Below, piece after piece: positions 1-5,145 of a stretch of DNA of 6,166 nucleotides. The position numbers and the translations under genes are program-made. The stretch comes from JAAZMA01 sp036720245 (lineage in GTDB: Bacteria > Bacillota > Clostridia > Tissierellales > Tepidimicrobiaceae): positions 1-6,166 of the forward strand of contig DAIMNI010000093.1 in the NCBI GenBank assembly GCA_036720245.1. The letters are read 5' to 3'. Every line of letters starts with the position of its first letter. Within the stretch, counting starts at the first letter, position 1. The notes under the pieces are model-generated. The model saw only the letters and a program-made list of their open reading frames with translations. It was not told the origin of the DNA and searched no databases.

Positions 1-270
1 ATTTATATTCTAGAAAAAGATAAGGTAGATTTGCCCAAAGATCATTATTTTTTATTTGATATAGTTAATTGTGAAGTATATGATACTCAGGATAATTATA
101 TTGGAATAGTAAAAGAGGTGCTACAATCTGCCAGCAACGATATTTATATTGTTGGGGATAATGATAAGGGAAAGGAATATCTAATACCAGCAGTTAAAGA
201 ATTTTTCATTAATATAGATATAGAAAACAAAAAAATAGTTATTGAACCAATTGAAGGAATGATAGAATGA
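1..270 (+). CDS. rimM: Ribosome maturation factor RimM, C-terminal part (5' end outside window)
   Basis: The frame is open from base 1 and encodes the last 89 residues of RimM, which binds ribosomal protein S19 and assists maturation of the 30S head around 16S rRNA. What is visible is the end of the N-terminal domain and the whole PRC-barrel: LPKDHYFLFDIVNCEVYD (the family's 'P..HYY.DL.G..V'), then YIGIVKEVLQSASNDIYIV, KEYLIPAVKEFF and a closing PIEGMIE, all in the expected order. The TTG at base 31 can be read as a start but codes for an internal Leu, because the family-like sequence continues upstream without a stop. The gene ends in ATGA, overlapping the trmD start, so the two are translationally coupled. 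The missing N-terminal half should lie immediately upstream, usually after rpsP and a KH-domain gene; that is inference. Confidence 0.9.
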   Translation: MYILEKDKVDLPKDHYFLFDIVNCEVYDTQDNYIGIVKEVLQSASNDIYIVGDNDKGKEYLIPAVKEFFINIDIENKKIVIEPIEGMIE

Positions 271-1007
271 AAATTCATGTATTAACTATATTTCCTGAAT
301 TAATTAATATGTTTAAGGAATGGAGTATAGTTGGAAGAACTGTAGATAAAGGTATACTATCTTTAGAAGCCATTGATATTAGAGATTTTACTAAAGATAA
401 GCATAGACAAGTAGATGATTATCCCTTTGGTGGAGGGCCAGGTATGATAATGAAGGCTCAACCTATTTATGATGCATTAACAAGCGTTAAAGAAAAAAAC
501 TCCAAGACCATATATTTATCACCTCAAGGCAAGCCATATAATCAGGAAATGGCTAAGATTTTGTCTCAAGAAGAACATCTAATTCTATTGTGTGGTCATT
601 ATGAAGGAATAGATAATAGGATAGTGGATAATTATATAGATATGGAAATTTCAATAGGTGATTATGTCCTAACTGGCGGGGAAGTGCCTGCTATGGTATT
701 AATAGAATCTATTATAAGGCTTTTACCTGGGGCATTAGCTAATGAAGAGTCCTATTCTGATGAATCCCATTATAGTGGATTATTGGAATATCCTCAATAT
801 ACGAGGCCAAGGGTTTTTAATAGCTTTGAGGTACCGGAAGTTTTATTATCTGGAAATCATAAAAAAATAGAAGAATGGGAAAAATACAAATCTATAGAGA
901 CAACTTATAGTAAAAGACCAGATTTATTAATAGAAGAGAATTTAAGTAGTAAAGAGAAAAAAGTTTTAGAAGAAATTAAGGTCAAAGGTAAAAATAAAAC
1001 TAGTTGA
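267..1007 (+). CDS. trmD: tRNA (guanine-N1)-methyltransferase TrmD
   Basis: TrmD transfers a methyl group from S-adenosylmethionine to N1 of G37 next to the tRNA anticodon, which prevents +1 frameshifting. It acts in the cytoplasm as a homodimer. The 246-residue length is normal. Family motifs in order are PFGGGPGMIMK (residues 53-63), the trefoil-knot cofactor loops LSPQGKP (84-90), LCGHYEGIDNR (108-118) and IGDYVLTGGE (130-139), then RLLPGAL (151-157), GLLEYPQYTRP (171-181) and PEVLLSGNHKKIEEW (190-204). Arg151 matches the catalytic Arg154 of the Haemophilus enzyme. Ungapped counting from there puts Glu166 at the place of catalytic Asp169, with Asp165 beside it. The ATG overlaps the rimM stop by four bases and has GAAGGA at 253-258, 8 nt upstream. 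The stop codon lies within the -35 region of the next promoter. Confidence 0.97.
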   Translation: MKIHVLTIFPELINMFKEWSIVGRTVDKGILSLEAIDIRDFTKDKHRQVDDYPFGGGPGMIMKAQPIYDALTSVKEKNSKTIYLSPQGKPYNQEMAKILSQEEHLILLCGHYEGIDNRIVDNYIDMEISIGDYVLTGGEVPAMVLIESIIRLLPGALANEESYSDESHYSGLLEYPQYTRPRVFNSFEVPEVLLSGNHKKIEEWEKYKSIETTYSKRPDLLIEENLSSKEKKVLEEIKVKGKNKTS

Positions 1008-1032
1008 ATTTAATATTCTCCTATGCTATAAT
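1004..1032 (+). promoter_or_regulatory. Sigma-A type promoter for rplS
   Basis: A -35 box TTGAAT (1004-1009) and a perfect -10 box TATAAT (1027-1032) are separated by exactly 17 bp. A TGC just upstream of the -10 makes it an extended -10. The -35 box overlaps the trmD stop codon. The predicted transcript would start near base 1038, giving a leader of about 65 nt before rplS. This would let L19 be expressed apart from rimM-trmD. Confidence 0.8.
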
Positions 1033-1037
1033 ACACA

Positions 1038-1103
1038 AGGTATGGAATTAAGGATGGTCCTCTGCTATAGGGCAAGAACATTCTGGGAAGGGAGGCAAAA
1101 ATC
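1038..1103 (+). promoter_or_regulatory. Structured 5' leader of rplS, probable L19 leader
   Basis: The untranslated stretch before rplS folds by eye into two stacked stems. An outer stem pairs 1043-1048 with 1080-1085 (core GGAAT with ATTCT). An inner stem pairs GTCCT (1057-1061) with AGGGC (1069-1073) around a 7-nt loop. A purine-rich internal loop lies between them, and the Shine-Dalgarno GGAGG (1091-1095) follows, 8 nt before the GTG start. Place, size and the GGATGGTCC...GAACAT look agree with the L19 leader of Bacillota, an autoregulatory ribosomal-protein leader. I assign it by pattern and position, not by a covariance search. CCTCT at 1059-1063 could instead pair with the Shine-Dalgarno. 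Confidence 0.65.
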
Positions 1104-1451
1104 GTGGATATAATTAAATTAATAGAAGAAGAACAGAAGAAAGAAAACTTACCTGAATTTCATGTAGGTGATACTGTTCAAGTCCATTATAAGGTTAAAG
1201 AAGGTACTCGTGAAAGAATACAGATATTTGAAGGAACTGTTATTAAAAAACAAGGTGGGGGAATTGGTGAAACATTTACCGTAAGGAGATTGTCCTATGG
1301 TGTTGGCGTTGAAAGAACATTCCCTTTACATTCTCCAAGAGTTGAAAATATTGTTGTTACAAGAAAAGGTAGTACTAGACGTGCTAAACTTTATTATTTA
1401 AGAGAACGACAAGGTAAGGCAGCTAAAGTTAAAGAGAAGAAGAACTATTAA
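1104..1451 (+). CDS. rplS: 50S ribosomal protein L19
   Basis: L19 sits at the 30S-50S interface and contributes to intersubunit bridges. The 115-residue product matches the family along its length: IIKLIEEEQ at the N-terminus, FHVGDTVQVHYKVKEGTRER (19-38), the IQIFEGTVIKKQGGG signature (39-53), VRRLSYGVGVERTFPLHSP (60-78) and RRAKLYYLRERQGKAAKVKE at the basic C-terminus. The start is GTG; it is chosen because GGAGG lies 8 nt upstream and the product then begins MDIIKLIE, as L19 proteins do. The gene has its own promoter and leader and is followed by a hairpin terminator, so it can be a separate transcription unit inside the larger cluster. The lepB gene that often follows rplS in related genomes is absent here. 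Confidence 0.98.
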   Translation: MDIIKLIEEEQKKENLPEFHVGDTVQVHYKVKEGTRERIQIFEGTVIKKQGGGIGETFTVRRLSYGVGVERTFPLHSPRVENIVVTRKGSTRRAKLYYLRERQGKAAKVKEKKNY

Positions 1452-1454
1452 TGT

Positions 1455-1485
1455 ATTGGGACTTATTTTAGTCCCAATTTTATTT
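1455..1485 (+). terminator. Intrinsic terminator or attenuator after rplS
   Basis: ATTGGGACT (1455-1463) and AGTCCCAAT (1470-1478) form a perfect 9-bp stem with a 6-nt loop (TATTTT), starting 4 nt after the rplS stop. The T tract after it is short and broken (TTT-A-TTT), so termination may be partial. I see no convincing promoter before rbgA, so read-through probably feeds the downstream genes. Confidence 0.8.
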
Positions 1486-1506
1486 ATATTAAAGTAGGTG
1501 TGATAT

Positions 1507-2361
1507 ATGAATATAAATTGGTACCCAGGTCATATGAAAAAAACAAAAGAATCTATTAAGAAAAATCTATCATTGGTAGATATAGTATATGAATTAATAG
1601 ATGCTAGAATTCCCTATAGTAGTAGGAACCCAGATATTGATAATTTAATTGGAGATAAGCCTAGACTTATAATTATGGCAAAAAAGGACCTAGCAGATGA
1701 AAAAGCTAATAAATTATGGAATGCACATTTTAGAAAAAAGAATATTCCCTCAGTAAATGTGGATAGTTTAAACAATAATGGTATAGAAGATATTATAAAG
1801 ATGTCCTATATATTAACAGAGGAAAAAATGAAGGCCTTAAGAAAAAGAGGAATTATAAATAGGCCTATTCGAGTTATGATAATTGGCATTCCAAATGTAG
1901 GAAAGTCTACTTTAATAAATAGTTTATCTAAAAGAAAGGGAGCTAAAGTTGGAAATAGACCTGGAGTTACAAAGGCAAATCAGTGGATTAAGATTAAGGG
2001 TAATTTAGAATTATTGGATACCCCTGGTATCTTATGGCCTAAATTTGAGGAAAAAGATATTGCATTAAACTTAGCCTTTACGGGAGCAATTAAAGATGAA
2101 TTATTAGATATAGAAACTTTAACATTAGAATTGATAAAGAAACTTAATTCAATATCTCCTGAAATTTTAATTAATAGATATGGTCTATCTAATACAGATA
2201 GATTAGCTTATGATACAGTCCAAGAAATTGGTCAAAAAAGGGGCTGCATAGTAAAAGGTGGAGAAATAGATTTTTTAAAAACTAGCAATATTATATTAGA
2301 TGAATTTAGAAAAGGGCATTTAGGAAAAATTACTTTGGAATTACCTATGGAGGAATCATAA
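1507..2361 (+). CDS. rbgA: Ribosome biogenesis GTPase RbgA (YlqF)
   Basis: RbgA is a circularly permuted GTPase that drives a late step of 50S assembly, needed for incorporation of proteins such as L16. The 284-residue length is normal. It begins MNINWYPGHM, with His9 at the position of the catalytic histidine of the B. subtilis protein. Motif order is permuted: G4-like AKKD (58-61), G5-like SVNVDS (82-87), G1/P-loop GIPNVGKST (127-135), G2 Thr155 in NRPGVTK, and G3 DTPG (171-174) followed by ILWPKFE. TGAIKDE (192-198) and the basic C-terminal RNA-binding region are also present. The G4 motif is normally NKxD; here Asn is replaced by Ala. The ATG at 1507 follows AGGTG (1496-1500) at 6 nt. The stop shares one base with the rnhB start. 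Confidence 0.96.
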   Translation: MNINWYPGHMKKTKESIKKNLSLVDIVYELIDARIPYSSRNPDIDNLIGDKPRLIIMAKKDLADEKANKLWNAHFRKKNIPSVNVDSLNNNGIEDIIKMSYILTEEKMKALRKRGIINRPIRVMIIGIPNVGKSTLINSLSKRKGAKVGNRPGVTKANQWIKIKGNLELLDTPGILWPKFEEKDIALNLAFTGAIKDELLDIETLTLELIKKLNSISPEILINRYGLSNTDRLAYDTVQEIGQKRGCIVKGGEIDFLKTSNIILDEFRKGHLGKITLELPMEES

Positions 2362-2966
2362 TGTTGGAGATAGAAAGTCAATTGCATAAAAGAGGATATA
2401 ATTATATTGCCTGTATAGATGAAGTAGGTAGAGGATGTTTAGCTGGGGATGTAATGGCCTGTGCTATTATTATGCCTAAGGATTGCTTAATTCCAGGAGT
2501 AAAAGATTCCAAAAAATTATCTCCTAAAAAAAGGGAAGAATTATATAGTATAATCTTGGGAAAATCCATAGCAGTTGGCATAGGGAAAGTAGAAGCTAAA
2601 ATTATTGATGAAATAAATATTAAAGAAGCTACTAGATTAGCTATGAAAGAGGCAGTATTAAATTTAAAAGATAAAAATGGACAAGGCATATTACCTGATT
2701 ATGTTTTAATTGATGCAGAAAGTATTGCCATGGATATACCCCAGGAGAGCATTATAAAGGGAGATGAAAAATCCCATGGGATTCAATGTGCCTCAATTAT
2801 TGCTAAAGTATATAGAGATAATTTGTGTAAAGATTGGGATAAGGAGTATCCTGGATATAAAATATATAAAAATAAAGGCTACGGCACTTTAGAACATAGA
2901 GAAGCTATAAAAAAGTTAGGACCTTCAACTATACATAGGAAGACCTTTTTGAAAAATATTTTATAA
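2361..2966 (+). CDS. rnhB: Ribonuclease HII
   Basis: RNase HII cuts the RNA strand of RNA-DNA hybrids and starts removal of single ribonucleotides misincorporated in DNA. The 201-residue length is typical. The family signature DEVGRG (20-25) supplies metal ligands Asp20 and Glu21. The third is Asp118 in VLIDAES. Other hallmarks are GVKDSKKLSPKKREELY (46-62), KGDEKSHGIQCASIIAKVYR (133-152) with Asp153 following, GYGTLEHREAIKKLGPS (173-189) and the terminal HRKTFL (192-197). The segment after DEVGRG reads CLAGDVMACA instead of the common PLAGPVVAAA. The gene starts inside a TAATG junction with rbgA, with GGAGG at 2349-2353, 7 nt upstream, so translation is coupled to rbgA. Confidence 0.97.
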   Translation: MLEIESQLHKRGYNYIACIDEVGRGCLAGDVMACAIIMPKDCLIPGVKDSKKLSPKKREELYSIILGKSIAVGIGKVEAKIIDEINIKEATRLAMKEAVLNLKDKNGQGILPDYVLIDAESIAMDIPQESIIKGDEKSHGIQCASIIAKVYRDNLCKDWDKEYPGYKIYKNKGYGTLEHREAIKKLGPSTIHRKTFLKNIL

Positions 2967-2993
2967 TTCATTTTAAAAGGGGTTGAATTATAA
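2961..2993 (+). repeat. Perfect 10-bp inverted repeat framing the ribosome binding site of the FliK-like gene
   Basis: TTATAATTCA (2961-2970) and TGAATTATAA (2984-2993) are exact reverse complements separated by 13 nt. The left arm spans the rnhB stop codon and the right arm ends on the A of the next ATG. The loop holds the Shine-Dalgarno AAAAGGGG (2975-2982). As RNA it is a hairpin of almost only A-U pairs, with no T tract after it, so it is not a terminator. A role in translation initiation is inference. Confidence 0.6.
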
Positions 2994-4483
2994 TGAAAAT
3001 TTCTGATCTTAACAATATTTATATAGATAATCAAGTACCTAATATGGAATCTGATATTTTTAAAGAAGGAGAAATATTAACAGGAGAAATACTAGAATTT
3101 GATGGAGAAGAGGCTATAATATATATAAAAAATTTTGGTAAATTAAAAGCTTTTGTTGAAATGGAATTAGATCCATTTATTGGGGAGGAAACAGATTTTT
3201 TAGTAAAATCCTCCGTAGAAAATAAAATTCAATTAAAACCACTAGTAGAATCTATAAAGATAAAAGATTCTACTGTAGATACTAGTAGGAAGGAAATCAA
3301 TTTAATTGAGGTTTTAGATAAATATGGAATAGAAAAGGACCCTATGGCTATTGAATATGTAAAAAATTTAATTAAATATAATATGAAATTAAACGAAAAA
3401 AACATTTCATTTGGAATAAAGGTTTTAGAAAAATTAGAGCAATTGCTAAAAGTGGATGAGGATTTTGATTCTATAATTAATTTAAAGGGAAATTTTGAAT
3501 TAGAAAAGGAAGATATACGAAATCTATTGATTGAAAAAAAAGATCCAATTGAAGAAGATGAAATAAATAAAGATAAAATAGATCTTTTATTAGAAAGTGA
3601 AGATATGGAAATAGAAAAAAAGTCATTATCTAAAGATATGGATGAAATAAATCCTAAATTACAAATTAAAGAAAATAATGATGAAGAATTTCATGCTATA
3701 ATTAAAGATCTAAAAGGCCATATGAATATTTTAACTGAAAATAGAGATATAATCAAATCTGATTTAATAAAAACTATTGTAATTTTTTTAAAATACAATA
3801 TAAAACCTAGTGTGAACAATATAAAATATTTCTTAGAATTAAAAGAAAATCCTCATGCTTTTTTAGAAGATTTGCAATTGTTAGAGGATATTGAATATAA
3901 AAAGTTTACAAATATAGATAAAAGGGCTATTATAGATAATGTAGGATTAAAAGATATAATCGAAGAAGGTTTAATAGATTATAAAGAAACTATAAGGGAA
4001 ATTGAAAAGGTTTTAAAAGATAATACTCAAGTTTCAAATAAAAAGTCCAGAGGGAAAATTGAAGGATTACAAAAAAAGCTAGAATTTTTGGAAGAGATAA
4101 ATCACGAATTAAATTATCTATATATACCACTAAATTTCTTTAGGGGAATTCACAAAGATTCTACTATTTTCATAAAAGATAGAAAAAAGAAAAAAAGTCC
4201 TAAGGATAATATAATTATATTTATTAATTTAAACACTAATAATTTAGGCAATGTTAAAATTAATTGCCAAGCAGTAGGAGATATAATAAATATAAAATTT
4301 AATGGTTTAAGTAATGAAAATATAAATTTTTTTAAAAATAAAGAAGAAAAATTGATAAATGCCTTAGATAATACTATATATAAAGTTGGTAGAATAGAGT
4401 ATGAATCTCAAACAGAATATGATATTTTGGATTTATTGATTGTCAATAAGGATCCTATTTATCATTTAAATGTAGGAGTATAG
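2993..4483 (+). CDS. FliK-like C-terminal domain protein, YlqG position
   Basis: I recognise no exact function. Four regions can be seen in the 496 residues. Residues about 22-95 look like a small beta domain (GEILTGEILEFDGEEAIIYI, then GKLKAFVEMEL and FLVKSSVENKIQLKPL). Residues about 105-155 are helical and contain LIKYNMKLNEKNI, echoed at 265-277 by FLKYNIKPSVNNI, suggesting two copies of one module. Between them, 168-235 is acidic, lysine-rich and probably disordered. Residues about 355-470 resemble the FliK hook-length-control C-terminal domain: a helix, YIPLNFF, a basic turn (396-401), IIIFINLNTNNLGNVKINC (407-425, with the 'LG.V.V' hallmark), IKFNG, and a helix ending in YKVGRIEY. There is no signal peptide or membrane segment, so it is probably cytoplasmic. 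It lies 2 nt before an FlhB-C-like gene, the known partner type of FliK. The ATG follows AAGGGG at 10 nt. Gene position matches ylqG of B. subtilis. Confidence 0.75.
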   Translation: MKISDLNNIYIDNQVPNMESDIFKEGEILTGEILEFDGEEAIIYIKNFGKLKAFVEMELDPFIGEETDFLVKSSVENKIQLKPLVESIKIKDSTVDTSRKEINLIEVLDKYGIEKDPMAIEYVKNLIKYNMKLNEKNISFGIKVLEKLEQLLKVDEDFDSIINLKGNFELEKEDIRNLLIEKKDPIEEDEINKDKIDLLLESEDMEIEKKSLSKDMDEINPKLQIKENNDEEFHAIIKDLKGHMNILTENRDIIKSDLIKTIVIFLKYNIKPSVNNIKYFLELKENPHAFLEDLQLLEDIEYKKFTNIDKRAIIDNVGLKDIIEEGLIDYKETIREIEKVLKDNTQVSNKKSRGKIEGLQKKLEFLEEINHELNYLYIPLNFFRGIHKDSTIFIKDRKKKKSPKDNIIIFINLNTNNLGNVKINCQAVGDIINIKFNGLSNENINFFKNKEEKLINALDNTIYKVGRIEYESQTEYDILDLLIVNKDPIYHLNVGV

Positions 4484-4485
4484 CT

Positions 4486-4776
4486 ATGGAAAATAATCAA
4501 AAACATAAAAGAAAAAAGGCTGTAGCCCTTAAATATAAAGATGATTATAATGCACCAAAACTAATAGCCAAAGGAAAAGGGGAAGTAGCGGAAAAGATAA
4601 TTGAAAAGGGCAAAAATACTGATGTTTATATTTATAAGGATGAAAAATTAGCAGATGATTTAGTTAAACTTGAATTATATGATGAAATACCCAAAGAATT
4701 ATATGAGGCAGTAGCTGAAATTATTTTTTTTGTATATTCCTTAGATAAAGAAAAGGGAGATAATTATGAAAAATAA
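4486..4776 (+). CDS. ylqH: FlhB cytoplasmic-domain-like protein YlqH
   Basis: The 96-residue protein corresponds to the cytoplasmic C-terminal domain of the flagellar export-gate protein FlhB, without its membrane part. The match runs KAVALKYKDDYNAPKLIAKG (11-30), then GEVAEKIIEKGKNTDVYIYK (32-51), DEKLADDLVKLEL (52-64) and DEIPKELYEAVAEIIFFVYS (66-85). True FlhB has the self-cleaving NPTH tetrapeptide just before VAVALKY; here the aligned residues 7-10 are HKRK, so self-cleavage by that motif is not expected. The N-terminus is lysine-rich and no hydrophobic segment is present, so it is probably a soluble protein. AGGAG (4474-4478) lies 7 nt before the ATG, inside the end of the FliK-like gene. 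The role of such orphan proteins is not established. Binding to the neighbouring FliK-like protein is a reasonable inference. Confidence 0.85.
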   Translation: MENNQKHKRKKAVALKYKDDYNAPKLIAKGKGEVAEKIIEKGKNTDVYIYKDEKLADDLVKLELYDEIPKELYEAVAEIIFFVYSLDKEKGDNYEK

Positions 4777-5122
4777 TAAAGAGAAGGGTGCTATGGGGGA
4801 AGAGATTGCAGCAAGATATTTAGCAAATAAAGGGTATAGAATTATTGATAGGAATTATAGAACCAATATTGGGGAAATAGATATTATTGCTTTAAAAGAT
4901 GATTTATTAATATTTATAGAGGTGAAATCTAGAACTAATATTATTTATGGTTATCCTTATGAGGCTGTTAATTGGAAGAAACAAGAAAAAATCATTAAAA
5001 GTTCCCTTATTTATATGAAACATAAAAAATTAAAAGACTATCAAATTAGATACGATATTATAGAGATCTATTTACAAAATAATAGAAAAATAAATCATAT
5101 AGAAAATGCATTTTTTGGCTAA
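4766..5122 (+). CDS. yraN: YraN family (UPF0102) predicted nuclease-fold protein
   Basis: The 118-residue protein has the full UPF0102 pattern: GAMGEEIAARYLANKGYRII (8-27), RNYRTNIGEIDIIA (29-42), LLIFIEVKSRTN (47-58) and a late IRYDIIEI (94-101). The GEID...EVKSR arrangement, with Asp39, Glu52 and Lys54, is that of the PD-(D/E)XK restriction-endonuclease fold, so a DNA-cutting or DNA-binding role is predicted. The family's biochemical role is not firmly known. The start overlaps the end of ylqH by 11 nt, with GGGAG at 4755-4759, 6 nt upstream, so translation is probably coupled. Its place directly before comM is common in Clostridia and suggests a link with DNA processing. Confidence 0.92.
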   Translation: MKNNKEKGAMGEEIAARYLANKGYRIIDRNYRTNIGEIDIIALKDDLLIFIEVKSRTNIIYGYPYEAVNWKKQEKIIKSSLIYMKHKKLKDYQIRYDIIEIYLQNNRKINHIENAFFG

Positions 5123-5145
5123 ATCGAAAACAAAGGGGGAGGGAG

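Noticed and set aside
31..33. TTG as a start codon for a short 79-residue protein
   Set aside because: The frame continues upstream to base 1 with RimM-like sequence, so the TTG is an internal Leu codon of a truncated rimM.
1456..1490. TTGGGA...TATATT as a promoter before rbgA
   Set aside because: The spacing is 23 bp and the first box lies in the terminator stem, so it does not fit a sigma-A promoter.
2402..2689. Minus-strand open frame of 95 codons
   Set aside because: It lies wholly inside rnhB, whose + strand product has all family motifs. The minus-strand product resembles no known protein and has no supporting ribosome binding site or context.
2962..2994. Two TATAAT hexamers (2962-2967 and 2989-2994) as -10 boxes of a promoter for the FliK-like gene
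   Set aside because: The only -35-like box, TTGAAA at 2949-2954, is 7 bp from the first and 34 bp from the second. The second would start transcription inside the gene. Both hexamers are explained by the inverted repeat.
4486..4776. A complete flagellar FlhB or evidence of a flagellar operon
   Set aside because: The protein has no transmembrane segments or NPTH motif, and no other flagellar gene is in the window. Only the C-terminal domain is present.
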